The notes under the pieces were generated by a model. It was not told the origin of the DNA, did no database searches, and was given only the letters and a program-made list of their open reading frames with translations. Source: Rhodocyclaceae bacterium (GTDB taxonomy: Bacteria; Pseudomonadota; Gammaproteobacteria; Burkholderiales; Rhodocyclaceae). From it: a DNA stretch of 64,000 nt. The position numbers and the translations under genes were made by a program. Where the stretch lies: NCBI GenBank assembly GCA_013791905.1, contig VMSX01000030.1, positions 228,741 through 292,740 of the forward strand, written 5' to 3'. The first letter of the stretch is position 1, and each line of letters begins with the position of its first letter. Of this stretch, positions 52,791-61,528 are shown in pieces.

Positions 52791-52820
52791 GCTGATCGGC
52801 CGGTTCCCGGCTTCCTGCGC

Positions 52821-54524
52821 TCAACGGATCAACAGGAAGGCCAATAATAGGATGTTCAGCACCAGCGATCCCGCTGCCAGGAGCTTCAGGCCAAATTGCG
52901 GATCGCGCTGCATCAGGGGGGTGCGCCGCGCAACCCGCAAGGGACGCTGGGCGCCACGTTCGAGTGCCAGCAAGAATTCCTCGGCTGTCTCGAATCGGGC
53001 GGCAGGATCACGCGCCACGCCCTTGAGGATCACGGATTCAAGCCATTCGGGAATATCCGGGCGGTAGCGCGTCGGCGGCACCGGGTCGCCGAATTTCGGA
53101 TGCTGGAAGGGTTCGACCTCGCCATACGGATATTTGCGCGTCAGCAGTTGGTAGAGCGTGACGCCGACTGCGTACAGGTCACTCGCTTCGTTTGCCGCTG
53201 CGCCGCTGAGCAGTTCCGGCGCCATGTAGCTTGGTGTGCCCGGATTGTTGATTTCATTGAATATCTCTGCTGCGTCCTGACCATCGGCGGCGGCCACGCC
53301 CAGATCGAGCAGGCGCAGCCGGCCATCGGCACCGAGATGCAGGTTATCCGGCTTGATGTCGCGGTGGATGATGGCGAGGCGATGCAGCGTTGCCAGTCCC
53401 TTGAGGGTGCGCGTGGCGAGATCGGCGGCTTCGGTCGGGGTGAAGTGGCGCCCCTGGGCCAGGTGGCGTGCCAGCGTCGCGCCGGCGTGCCAGCTCATCA
53501 GATAGTAAAGATGGCTGCGCTGCGGCCAGTTCACTACCTGTGGAAAGTCGGCGCTGGCGATACGGCGTGCCAGCCATTCCTCGTGCGCCAGTGCGGCGGC
53601 ATCGGCCGGGTCTGTGGTTCCGCGCAGCGTCTTGAGCACGTAAAACTGCCCGGAATCGGGTACCCGCACGCGATAGAGCAGCGTGACGCGCGATTCATGC
53701 AGGGTTTCGACTACTTCAAGCTCATCGAGCAGTTGGCCCGGCTTGAGCCGTGGCGGCAAAGGCAAGGCACCGACGCGGGCGACGGCATCGCGCAAGCTGT
53801 CGCGCGGCAGGGAGTTCACGCGGAGCACCAGCGCGGTGCAGTTGTCCTGTGCGCCGTTTTCGGTGGCAGCAAAGGCGATACGTGCGGCAAGCTCTTCCGC
53901 AGTGCCCTTGTCTTGCAGCAGTCGGGCGAGTTTTGCGTCACCCAGGGTGCCCCAGACCCCGTCGCTGGCGATCAGGAAGAGGTCGCCCTCCTCCAGGTTG
54001 CCGTCGGCGTAGTCGACCGAAAGTTTCTCGTCGAGACCGACTGCCCGCGAGAGCACGTTCTTGAGTTCGGGGTGTTCCCAGACATGGTCGCCGGTGAGCT
54101 GCAGCAATTCACCGTTGCGCAACCGGTAAATGCGCGTGTCGCCGACATGGGCAATGACATAGCGCCGGCCGCGCAGCACGAGGGCGGAGAGTGTCGTCGC
54201 CATGCCCGCGGTTTCCCTGGCACGGCGGCTGTGCGCATGGAGCCAGCGGTTCAGCGACACGATCACTTTGTCGAGAGACTGCGGCACGCCCCAGGTATCG
54301 GGGGTCGCGTAGTAATCGGCCAACAGGCTGCGCACGCAATATTCCGCCGCTTCGCGACCGTTGGCATGGCCGCCGACACCATCCGCCACGGCGGCGATCA
54401 GGCCCTTGTTGTCGAGTTCGGCGCCTTCCGGCGTGACGGCGGCACAATAGTCCTCGTTGCGCGGACGCGGGCCGGGCAACGAAACGTGGCCGAGATCGAC
54501 GATGAGCGAATTGCTTGTGGTCAT
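52821..54524 (-). CDS. PP2C phosphatase fused to Ser/Thr kinase, membrane-anchored
   Basis: A 567-residue bifunctional protein. Residues 1-250 are a PP2C phosphatase: RPRNEDY, VADGVGGHANG, HVGDTRIY, IASDGVWG and DNCTALVLRV. Residues 270-540 are a protein kinase: the ATP lysine in FYVLKTLRG, the catalytic loop IIHRDIKPDNLHL, a DLG in place of DFG (LRLLDLGVAAAD), and GTPSYMAPELL. A single membrane segment (LAAGSLVLNILLLAFLLI) ends the protein. Genes like this recur beside nitrate transporters in betaproteobacteria; here it follows narK by 49 bases. It may control the transporter or reductase; targets are unknown. Dispersed-motif copy 8 encodes RRIASADF. Confidence 0.9.
   Translation of the reverse strand: MTTSNSLIVDLGHVSLPGPRPRNEDYCAAVTPEGAELDNKGLIAAVADGVGGHANGREAAEYCVRSLLADYYATPDTWGVPQSLDKVIVSLNRWLHAHSRRARETAGMATTLSALVLRGRRYVIAHVGDTRIYRLRNGELLQLTGDHVWEHPELKNVLSRAVGLDEKLSVDYADGNLEEGDLFLIASDGVWGTLGDAKLARLLQDKGTAEELAARIAFAATENGAQDNCTALVLRVNSLPRDSLRDAVARVGALPLPPRLKPGQLLDELEVVETLHESRVTLLYRVRVPDSGQFYVLKTLRGTTDPADAAALAHEEWLARRIASADFPQVVNWPQRSHLYYLMSWHAGATLARHLAQGRHFTPTEAADLATRTLKGLATLHRLAIIHRDIKPDNLHLGADGRLRLLDLGVAAADGQDAAEIFNEINNPGTPSYMAPELLSGAAANEASDLYAVGVTLYQLLTRKYPYGEVEPFQHPKFGDPVPPTRYRPDIPEWLESVILKGVARDPAARFETAEEFLLALERGAQRPLRVARRTPLMQRDPQFGLKLLAAGSLVLNILLLAFLLIR
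53543..53567 (+). repeat. Dispersed 25-base motif, copy 8 (in the kinase/phosphatase gene)
   Basis: Plus strand: GAAAGTCGGCGCTGG, CGAT, ACGGCG; one mismatch. The host, on the other strand, reads RRIASADF in the kinase N-lobe. Confidence 0.88.
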
Positions 54525-54573
54525 GTGGATGGCAGGGTAACCCGGATGACGCAAGCTACCCTGCCCTGCCCGA

Positions 54574-55788
54574 TCAGATGCGGGCCGCCGTCAATTGCGG
54601 CGAGCCCCAGGTGGTGCGCCAGCGCTGCTTGACTGAAGTCAAGCCGACCAGGGCCAGCATCGCCAGCACGGCAAAGATCAGGAAGCCCGCCATGTAGCTG
54701 CCGGTCAGCTGCTTTGAATAGCCGAGCGAAGATGCCAGATAGAAGCCGCCCAGACCGCCGGCCATGCCTACCAGGCCGGTCATGACGCCGATTTCCTTGC
54801 GAAAACGCTGCGGTACCAACTGGAACACCGATCCATTGCCCATGCCCAGCGCCAGCATCGCCAACATGAACACCACTAGGGCCATCCATGCCTCCGGCAG
54901 GCCGATGCTGACGATGGCCAAAAAGACCGCCGCGGCGACATAGACCACCGAGAGCGACTTGATGCCGCCGATCCGGTCAGCCAGCGCACCGCCGATTGGT
55001 CGCACCAGAGAACCGGCAAAGACGCAGGCGGCGGTGAAATAGCCCGCCATCTTCGCGTCCAGCCCGTATTGGGTGTTGAAGTAAATGGTGAGGCTTGATG
55101 CGAGTCCGACGAAACCGCCGAAAGTGACCGAATAAAAGAACATGAACCACCAGGAATCCTTATCACGAAGGATCACCAGATATTCGGCGAGGTGCTTCGG
55201 TGGCGGGCATTCGGGCGCGTCTTTGGCCATCAGCAGATAGGCGACGAAGACAATGGCCAGCGGGATCAGCGCCAGCCCGAAGACATTGGTCCAGCCATAG
55301 GCCGCCGCCAGGCCGGGGCCGAGCAGCGCGGCCAATGCCGTGCCGGAGTTGCCGGCGCCGGCGATGCCCAAAGCCTTGCCCTGATGTTCCGGGGGATACC
55401 AGCGCGAGGCGAGCGGCAACGCCACGGCGAAAGACGCGCCGGCAACGCCGAGGAAAAAACCGAGGATCAAGGTCTGTTCATAGCTGTGGATGCCGAAATG
55501 CCAGGCAACGAACAGCGCGACCATGACGATCACCTGGCCGATCGCACCGGTCAATTTTGGTTTCAGGTGATCGACCATCAGGCCCATAAAAATGCGCAGC
55601 ACGGCGCCGGCCAGCACCGGGGTGGCGACCATCATGCCCTTCTGCGCATGCGAGAGGCCAAGATCAGCGGCGATTTGCACGCCAAGTGGGCCAAGGATCA
55701 CCCACACCATGAAGGCAAGGTCGAAATAGAGAAATGCGGCCAGCAGGGTCGGCGTATGGCCGGATGCCAGAAAGGATTTTTTGTCCAT
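54574..55788 (-). CDS. narK: NarK-type nitrate/nitrite MFS transporter
   Basis: A 404-residue major facilitator with about 12 hydrophobic segments. NarK signatures are seen: LYFDLAFMVWVILGPLG in the first helix, GNSGTALAALLGPGLA (the nitrate-signature-type glycine-rich segment) near residue 145, and a second one, AGGLGGFYLASSLG, near residue 350. Imports nitrate for the reductases encoded divergently. The ATG at 55788 has GGAG ten bases ahead; the longer frame to 55926 includes non-family sequence. It is transcribed away from nirB across a 240-base region. Confidence 0.92.
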   Translation of the reverse strand: MDKKSFLASGHTPTLLAAFLYFDLAFMVWVILGPLGVQIAADLGLSHAQKGMMVATPVLAGAVLRIFMGLMVDHLKPKLTGAIGQVIVMVALFVAWHFGIHSYEQTLILGFFLGVAGASFAVALPLASRWYPPEHQGKALGIAGAGNSGTALAALLGPGLAAAYGWTNVFGLALIPLAIVFVAYLLMAKDAPECPPPKHLAEYLVILRDKDSWWFMFFYSVTFGGFVGLASSLTIYFNTQYGLDAKMAGYFTAACVFAGSLVRPIGGALADRIGGIKSLSVVYVAAAVFLAIVSIGLPEAWMALVVFMLAMLALGMGNGSVFQLVPQRFRKEIGVMTGLVGMAGGLGGFYLASSLGYSKQLTGSYMAGFLIFAVLAMLALVGLTSVKQRWRTTWGSPQLTAARI

Positions 55789-56028
55789 GATGCGTGCGCT
55801 CCAGGTTGAAGGTAATGGAGAGCCATACGCAATGGTCGTGCCATGTACGAATTTCCGCGGTTTCGCGGCAATCTCCATGACAAATGGCACCTTGATGGTG
55901 CGTGTGCGCTGCCGATGCACCGGCAAGAGGCACTACAACGATGACAAAACCCGCTTGTTGGGGAAATCGAGGGGTGGCACAGCCCTTGCTCTGGGAATAC
56001 CTATCCAATGTTTGCAAAAGGACAAACG
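55789..56028. promoter_or_regulatory. Divergent promoter/leader region of narK and nirBD-nasA
   Basis: 240 bases between divergent nitrate genes. It contains short hairpin-capable segments (CCGCG-GTTT-CGCGG at about 55855-55870, and GGTGC with GCACC at about 55896-55922) that could be leader structures of the nirB transcript of the kind used in nitrate-responsive antitermination. No nasT/nasS regulators are in the window, so this remains a guess. Confidence 0.3.
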
Positions 56029-58476
56029 ATGAAAAAACATAAACTCGTGATGGTAGGTAACGGCATGGCCGGCTGCCGCACGCTTGAAGAGCTGATCAAG
56101 CTCGCGCCCGATCTCTACGAGATCACCGTGTTCGGCGCCGAGCCGCATCCCAACTACAACCGCATCCTGCTTTCGCCCGTGCTGGCCGGCGAGATGACGC
56201 TGTCCGACATCGTCCTCAACGACCTGGACTGGTATCGCGACAACGACATCACCCTGCACACCGGCAAACAGGTGACGAAAATCGACCGCAAGGCACGCAA
56301 GGTGATCACGGCGGACGGCACGGAAGCCGAATATGACCGATTGCTGCTCGCCACCGGCTCCTCGCCCTTCATCCTGCCGGTGCCGGGCAAGGACCTGCCG
56401 GGCGTAATTGCATATAGGGACATCGCCGACACCGAGTCGATGATCGAGGCCGCCAAGCATCACAGCCACGCCGTGGTGATCGGCGCCGGGCTGCTCGGTC
56501 TCGAAGCGGCCAATGGACTCAAGCTCAGGGGCATGGACGTCACCGTCGTGCATCTGGCCGACTGGATCATGGAACGCCAGCTCGACAAGACCGCCGCCGA
56601 CCTGTTGCAGACTTCGCTGGAAGCCAAGGGGCTGAAATTCCTGCTCGGCAAGCAGACGGCGGAACTGGTCGCCGGGGAAAGCGGTCGCGTCGCCGCCATC
56701 CGGTTCAAGGATGGCGTTGGCATCCCTGCCGACCTGGTGGTGATGGCCGTCGGCATCCGCCCGAATACCGCGCTGGCCGAGTCGGCCGGCATCCGTTGTG
56801 AGCGTGGCATCGTCGTCGACGACACCCTGCAGACCTACGATCCGAAAATCTACGCCGTCGGCGAATGCGTCGCACATCGCGGCGTCGCCTACGGTCTGGT
56901 CGCGCCGCTCTTTGAGCAGGCCAAGGTCTGCGCGAACCACCTTGCTCAAATGGGCATCGGCCGCTATGCCGGTTCGGTGACCTCGACCAAGCTCAAGGTG
57001 ACCGGCATCGACGTATTTTCGGCCGGCAATTTCATGGGCGGCGAGGGGACGGAAGAAATCGTACTGTCCGATCCGTCCGGCGGGCTCTACAAGAAACTGG
57101 TCATCCAGGGCGATCATCTGGCGGGTGCCGTGCTCTACGGCGACACCGCCGACGGTGCCTGGTATTTCCAGTTGCTGAAGAACAAGCAGAGCATCGCCGA
57201 AATCCGCGATCACCTGATGTTTGGCCAGAACCATGTGGGCGACGTTGGCCACGCCGGCCAGGTCAAGGCGGCGGCGATGGCCGACAGTGCCGAAGTCTGC
57301 GGCTGCAACGGCGTCTGCAAGGGCGATATCGTCAAGGCGATCAAGACCCATGGCCTGTTTACGGTGGAAGATGTGCGCAAGCACACCAAGGCGTCGTCGA
57401 GCTGCGGCTCCTGCACCGGACTCGTCGAGCAACTGCTTGCCTCGACCGTCGGCGGTGCCTATCAGCCGTCGGACAGCAAGAACAAGCCAGTGTGCGGCTG
57501 CACGGATCACACTCATGGCGAGGTGCGCGCCGCCATCCGCGACCAGCACCTGCTGAACATCCCGGACACCCTGCGTGCGCTGGGCTGGAAAACGCCGAAC
57601 GGCTGCGCCACTTGCCGCCCGGCGCTCAACTATTACCTGATCTCGTCCTGGCCGAAAGAAGCCGAGGACGACCCGCAAAGCCGTTTCATCAACGAGCGCG
57701 CCCATGCCAACATCCAGCGGGACGGCACCTTCTCGGTCGTGCCGCGCATGTGGGGCGGCCTGACCACGCCGAACGAGTTGCGCGTGATCGCCGACGTCGC
57801 CGAGAAATACCAGGTGCCGACCGTCAAGATGACCGGCGGCGCGCGCATCGACCTGCTGGGCATCAGGAAGAGCGACCTGCCGAATGTCTGGGAAGACCTC
57901 GGCAAGGCCGGCCTGGTGTCCGGCCACGCCTACGGCAAGTCGATCCGCACCGTGAAGACCTGCGTCGGCGCCGAGCACTGCCGCTTCGGCACCCAGTTGT
58001 CGTTGAGCATGGGCGTCAAGCTGGAGAAGATGCTGTTCGGCATGTGGGCGCCGCACAAGGTGAAACTCGCGGTCAGCGGTTGCCCGCGCAACTGTGCCGA
58101 AGCCGGCATCAAGGACGTCGGCGTGATCGGCGTCGACTCGGGTTACGAGCTCTACGTCGCCGGCAACGGCGGCATCAAGACCGAGGTCGCCATGTTCATG
58201 TGTAAGGTTAATAATGATTCTGAAGTACTTGAATATTCAGGATCATTTCTTCAGCTATATCGCGAAGAAGCCTACTATCTCGAACGTACCTGCCACTACG
58301 TCGCCCGAGTCGGACTCGACTATGTGAAGCAGAACATCGTCGCGGATGCGGCGCGGCGCGGCGAGCTTTACGAGCGCCTGCTGTACTCGCTGCAGGACTA
58401 CGAAGACCCCTGGGCGAACGCAGTCGCCCAGCCGGCGGCACGCCGCGAATATGAAGTGCTGGAGGTGAACGCATGA
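56029..58476 (+). CDS. nirB: Assimilatory nitrite reductase large subunit
   Basis: An 815-residue NADH-dependent nitrite reductase. N-terminal FAD domain: VMVGNGMAGCRTLEELI, YDRLLLATGSSPFILPVPG; NADH domain: AVVIGAGLLGLEAANGLKL; BFD-type [2Fe-2S] region: CGCNGVCKGDIVKAI and SCGSCTGLVEQLL. The sulfite/nitrite reductase core contains CVGAEHCRFG and SGCPRNCAEAGIKD, the siroheme-[4Fe-4S] cysteines. ATG 56029, preceded by AAAGGA, is preferred over 56008. A 60-base AT-rich patch (58203-58265) near the 3' end encodes conserved residues with rare codons. Overlaps nirD by four bases. Confidence 0.96.
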   Translation: MKKHKLVMVGNGMAGCRTLEELIKLAPDLYEITVFGAEPHPNYNRILLSPVLAGEMTLSDIVLNDLDWYRDNDITLHTGKQVTKIDRKARKVITADGTEAEYDRLLLATGSSPFILPVPGKDLPGVIAYRDIADTESMIEAAKHHSHAVVIGAGLLGLEAANGLKLRGMDVTVVHLADWIMERQLDKTAADLLQTSLEAKGLKFLLGKQTAELVAGESGRVAAIRFKDGVGIPADLVVMAVGIRPNTALAESAGIRCERGIVVDDTLQTYDPKIYAVGECVAHRGVAYGLVAPLFEQAKVCANHLAQMGIGRYAGSVTSTKLKVTGIDVFSAGNFMGGEGTEEIVLSDPSGGLYKKLVIQGDHLAGAVLYGDTADGAWYFQLLKNKQSIAEIRDHLMFGQNHVGDVGHAGQVKAAAMADSAEVCGCNGVCKGDIVKAIKTHGLFTVEDVRKHTKASSSCGSCTGLVEQLLASTVGGAYQPSDSKNKPVCGCTDHTHGEVRAAIRDQHLLNIPDTLRALGWKTPNGCATCRPALNYYLISSWPKEAEDDPQSRFINERAHANIQRDGTFSVVPRMWGGLTTPNELRVIADVAEKYQVPTVKMTGGARIDLLGIRKSDLPNVWEDLGKAGLVSGHAYGKSIRTVKTCVGAEHCRFGTQLSLSMGVKLEKMLFGMWAPHKVKLAVSGCPRNCAEAGIKDVGVIGVDSGYELYVAGNGGIKTEVAMFMCKVNNDSEVLEYSGSFLQLYREEAYYLERTCHYVARVGLDYVKQNIVADAARRGELYERLLYSLQDYEDPWANAVAQPAARREYEVLEVNA

Positions 58477-58781
58477 ACGATTGGAAAAAACTCTGCGCGC
58501 TGGACGACATCCCGCGCCTCGGCAGCCGCGTCGTCAAGTCGCCCAAGGGCGACATCGCGGTCTTCCGCACCGCCGAGGACGACATCTTCGCGCTGCACGA
58601 CAAATGCCCGCACAAGGGCGGGCAACTGTCGCAGGGCATAGTCGCCGGCAAGGTCGTCACCTGCCCGATGCACAGCTGGAAGATCCAACTCGAAAGCGGG
58701 GAGGCCATGGCGCCGGATGTCGGTTGCGCGCATAGCTTCGCCGTCAAGCTAGAAGGCGAGACGATCTGGATTTCACTGTAA
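58473..58781 (+). CDS. nirD: Nitrite reductase small subunit with intact Rieske ligands
   Basis: A 102-residue Rieske-fold protein. Both ligand pairs are present: C-x-H in KCPHKGGQLSQG and C-x2-H in VTCPMHSWKIQL, so a [2Fe-2S] cluster can be bound; several NirD proteins, such as that of E. coli, lack these residues. It starts with ATG overlapping the nirB stop by four bases and its TAA overlaps the nasA ATG by one base, so all three reductase genes are translationally coupled. Confidence 0.94.
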   Translation: MNDWKKLCALDDIPRLGSRVVKSPKGDIAVFRTAEDDIFALHDKCPHKGGQLSQGIVAGKVVTCPMHSWKIQLESGEAMAPDVGCAHSFAVKLEGETIWISL

Positions 58782-61528
58782 TGAACAGGGAGCTTGCCGA
58801 AACGAAGAGCGTCTGCTGCTATTGCGGCGTCGGCTGCGGCGTGATCATCCAGTCGGCTGGCGAGCACATCGTCGGCGTCCGGGGCGACCCGGAGCATCCG
58901 GCCAACTTCGGCAAGCTCTGTTCCAAGGGCAATACCCTGCACATGGCCGCCGTGCAGACCGGCCGCGCTACCGTGCCGCTCTTGCGCGAGAGCCGCGCCG
59001 TCCTGCCAGCGCCGACTTCCTGGGATTACGCGCTCGACGTCGCGGCGGATCGCTTCGCGCGCATCATCGAAGAGCACGGCCCCGATGCCGTCGCCTTTTA
59101 TGTTTCCGGCCAGTTGCTGACCGAGGATTACTACGTCTTCAACAAGCTGGCGCGCGCGCTGGTCGGCACCAACAACATCGACTCGAACTCGCGGCTGTGC
59201 ATGTCCTCGGCCGTCGCCGCCTACAAGGCGACACTCGGTTCCGATGCCGTGCCGTGTTCCTACGAGGATATTGATCTCGCGGATCTGATGCTGATCGCCG
59301 GCTCGAACACCGCCTACGCGCACCCCGTCGTCTTCCGCCGCATCGAGGCGGCACGCGAGAAGCATCCGGATCTGAAACTTATTGTCGTTGATCCGCGCCG
59401 CACCGACACCGCCGCCAGCGCCGACCTGCACCTGGCCATTGCGCCGGGTTCCGACGCCCTGCTCTATTCGGCCATGCTCCACGTGCTGCTCTGGGAAGGC
59501 CTCACCGACAACCGCTTCATCGCGGACCATACCAGCGGATTCAAGGAGTTGCGCACGCAACTGGCCGAACTGACGCCCGGTGCGGTGGCCGCCGCCTGCG
59601 GGCTGAAGGCCGAGGAAATCGTCACCGCCGCGCACTGGTTCGGCGAAGCGAAAGCGCCGCTTTCCTTCTGGTGCCAGGGCCTCAACCAGTCGATCCACGG
59701 CACCGCGAACGGCGCGGCGTTGATCCACCTGCACCTTGCCACCGGAAAAATTGGAAAACCTGGGATGGGGCCGTTCTCGCTGACCGGCCAGCCCAACGCC
59801 ATGGGCGGTCGTGAAACCGGCACGATGGCGAACCTGCTGCCCGGCCACCGCAATCCGGGTTCCGCAACAGACCGCGCCGAACTCGCAAAGATCTGGAACA
59901 TCCCCGCGCTGCCCGAAACACCGGGCAAGACCGCCGTCGAACTCTTCGATGCGCTCGCCGATGGTTCGATCAAAGCGGTGTGGATCGCCTGCACCAACCC
60001 GGCCCAGTCGCTGCCTGACCTCGCCAAGGTGCGCGCGGCCCTGACCAAGGCAGAATTCGTCGTCGTGCAGGACGCCTGGGGCGACACCGAAACCGCCGCC
60101 TTCGCCGACCTGCTGCTGCCTGCCGCCACCTGGGGTGAGAAGGACGGCACGGTGACGAATTCCGAGCGCCGCATTTCGCGCGTGCGTGCCGCCATTCCCG
60201 CACCGGGCGCGGCGCGTGCCGACTGGCGCATCGCCCGCGATTTCGCGCTCAAGCTGGGAGAAAAAGTCGGCGTGACCGCAGGAAATCCCCGTGGGACTGG
60301 CGAGACGGCGGAAAAACTCTTCGCCTTCGCTTCACCGGCCGATGTCTACGCCGAACACGTCCAAACTACTGTTGGCCGCGACCTTGACATCGGTGGCTTG
60401 TCGCACAAGGCGCTTGACGAGTTCGGCCCGCAGCAGTGGCCCTTCCCCGCCAGCGCAACCAGCGGGAAAGCGCGGCTCTATGAAGATCGCCGTTTCGCCA
60501 GCGCCGACTTTCGCGCGCAGTTCATTGCCATCGACACCGGCCTCACCGCCGAGAGTCCCGACGCCCGCCATCCCTTCCGCCTCATCACCGGTCGGCTGCG
60601 CGACCAGTGGCACGGCATGAGCCGCACCGGCCGCATTCCGCGCCTCTACGCCCACGAACCTGAACCGCGCCTGCAAATCCACGCGTCCGACCTGCAACGC
60701 CGCGGCTGGCAGGAAGGTCAATTGATGCGGGTGAAGAGCCGGCGCGGCGAAATCGTCCTGCCGCTGGCGGCCAGCGAGGAGGTCAAGCCGGGACAGGTTT
60801 TTCTCGCCATGCACTGGGGGCGGCGCAGCCTCTCGCACGACGGTGTCAATGCCCTGACGCTCGCCAGCTGCGACCCCATTTCGAAGCAGCCCGAGCTCAA
60901 GCACGCCGCCCTGCGCATCGCGCCGGCCGAACTGCCCTGGCGCCTGCTCATGCTGCGCGCGGCGGACAATACAGCGGAGGCCGAGGAACAGGTGCTGCAA
61001 TGGCGCGCGCGCCTCGAACCGCTGCTCGCCGATTTCGACTACGCCGCGCTGACGCTGGACGGTCGCGACCGCCCGCTCATCGCCCTGCGCCTCGCCTGTG
61101 CAAACCCGCTGGCGGCGGGACGTATCGAGACGCTCGCCCATGCATTGGACCTGCCGGCCGACGCCTGCCTCAATTATCAGGACCCGGCCAGAAGCATTGT
61201 CAAACGCGCCTGCATCCAGGACGGCCGCCTGACCGGCATGCTGCTCGCCGGCGAGGACGCCGCCGGCGGCTGGCTGCGCACCGCGATCCGTGACGGCGTC
61301 GCCGTAGACGAGCTGCGCCGCTGGCTGTTCGCCCCGCTCGCCACGCCGCCCATCGCCGCCGCCGCGCCGCGCCACATCATCTGCAACTGCCTCGATGTGC
61401 CGGAGGAGGCGATTCGCCGCGAAATCGCCGCCGGCGCCGACTTGGCCACCCTGCAGGAAAAGCTCCAGTGCGGCACTTCCTGTGGTTCCTGCGTGCCGGA
61501 ACTGAAGCGGATGCTGGTCAGGCCGTAG
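58781..61528 (+). CDS. nasA: Assimilatory nitrate reductase catalytic subunit
   Basis: A 915-residue Mo-bisMGD enzyme. N-terminal [4Fe-4S]: CCYCGVGCGVII and FGKLCSKGNTLH; molybdopterin domains: NSRLCMSSAVAAYK (molybdenum cysteine), GSNTAYAHPVVFRRIE, GMGPFSLTGQPNAMGGRETG, and the C-terminal GRLRDQWHGMSRTGRIPRL. It ends with a BFD-like [2Fe-2S] domain: CNCLDVPEEAIRREI and CGTSCGSCVPELKRML, found in many NasA proteins. Two dispersed-motif copies lie inside (58996-59020 and 60488-60512). Its 3' end overlaps the convergent transporter gene by 11 bases. Confidence 0.95.
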   Translation: MNRELAETKSVCCYCGVGCGVIIQSAGEHIVGVRGDPEHPANFGKLCSKGNTLHMAAVQTGRATVPLLRESRAVLPAPTSWDYALDVAADRFARIIEEHGPDAVAFYVSGQLLTEDYYVFNKLARALVGTNNIDSNSRLCMSSAVAAYKATLGSDAVPCSYEDIDLADLMLIAGSNTAYAHPVVFRRIEAAREKHPDLKLIVVDPRRTDTAASADLHLAIAPGSDALLYSAMLHVLLWEGLTDNRFIADHTSGFKELRTQLAELTPGAVAAACGLKAEEIVTAAHWFGEAKAPLSFWCQGLNQSIHGTANGAALIHLHLATGKIGKPGMGPFSLTGQPNAMGGRETGTMANLLPGHRNPGSATDRAELAKIWNIPALPETPGKTAVELFDALADGSIKAVWIACTNPAQSLPDLAKVRAALTKAEFVVVQDAWGDTETAAFADLLLPAATWGEKDGTVTNSERRISRVRAAIPAPGAARADWRIARDFALKLGEKVGVTAGNPRGTGETAEKLFAFASPADVYAEHVQTTVGRDLDIGGLSHKALDEFGPQQWPFPASATSGKARLYEDRRFASADFRAQFIAIDTGLTAESPDARHPFRLITGRLRDQWHGMSRTGRIPRLYAHEPEPRLQIHASDLQRRGWQEGQLMRVKSRRGEIVLPLAASEEVKPGQVFLAMHWGRRSLSHDGVNALTLASCDPISKQPELKHAALRIAPAELPWRLLMLRAADNTAEAEEQVLQWRARLEPLLADFDYAALTLDGRDRPLIALRLACANPLAAGRIETLAHALDLPADACLNYQDPARSIVKRACIQDGRLTGMLLAGEDAAGGWLRTAIRDGVAVDELRRWLFAPLATPPIAAAAPRHIICNCLDVPEEAIRREIAAGADLATLQEKLQCGTSCGSCVPELKRMLVRP
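58996..59020 (-). repeat. Dispersed 25-base motif, copy 9 (in nasA)
   Basis: Minus strand: GGAAGTCGGCGCTGG, CAGG, ACGGCG. The host reads it in a third frame as RAVLPAPTS. Confidence 0.85.
60488..60512 (-). repeat. Dispersed 25-base motif, copy 10 (in nasA)
   Basis: Minus strand: GAAAGTCGGCGCTGG, CGAA, ACGGCG. The host reads RRFASADF after ARLYED. Confidence 0.88.

Noticed and set aside
52896-54632. 578-codon plus-strand frame opposite the kinase/phosphatase
   Set aside because: Shadow; the minus-strand protein has all kinase and phosphatase motifs.
55933-58056. 707-codon minus-strand frame opposite nirB
   Set aside because: Shadow of a recognised gene.
59395-59425. Possible extra copy of the dispersed motif in nasA (GCCAGCGCCGAC near 59410)
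   Set aside because: It shares the GTCGGCGCTGGC core but lacks the ACGGCG end at the fixed spacing; counted as chance similarity.
60260-60285. AAAAAGTCGGCG in nasA resembling the motif
   Set aside because: Lacks CTGG and ACGGCG; half-site only.
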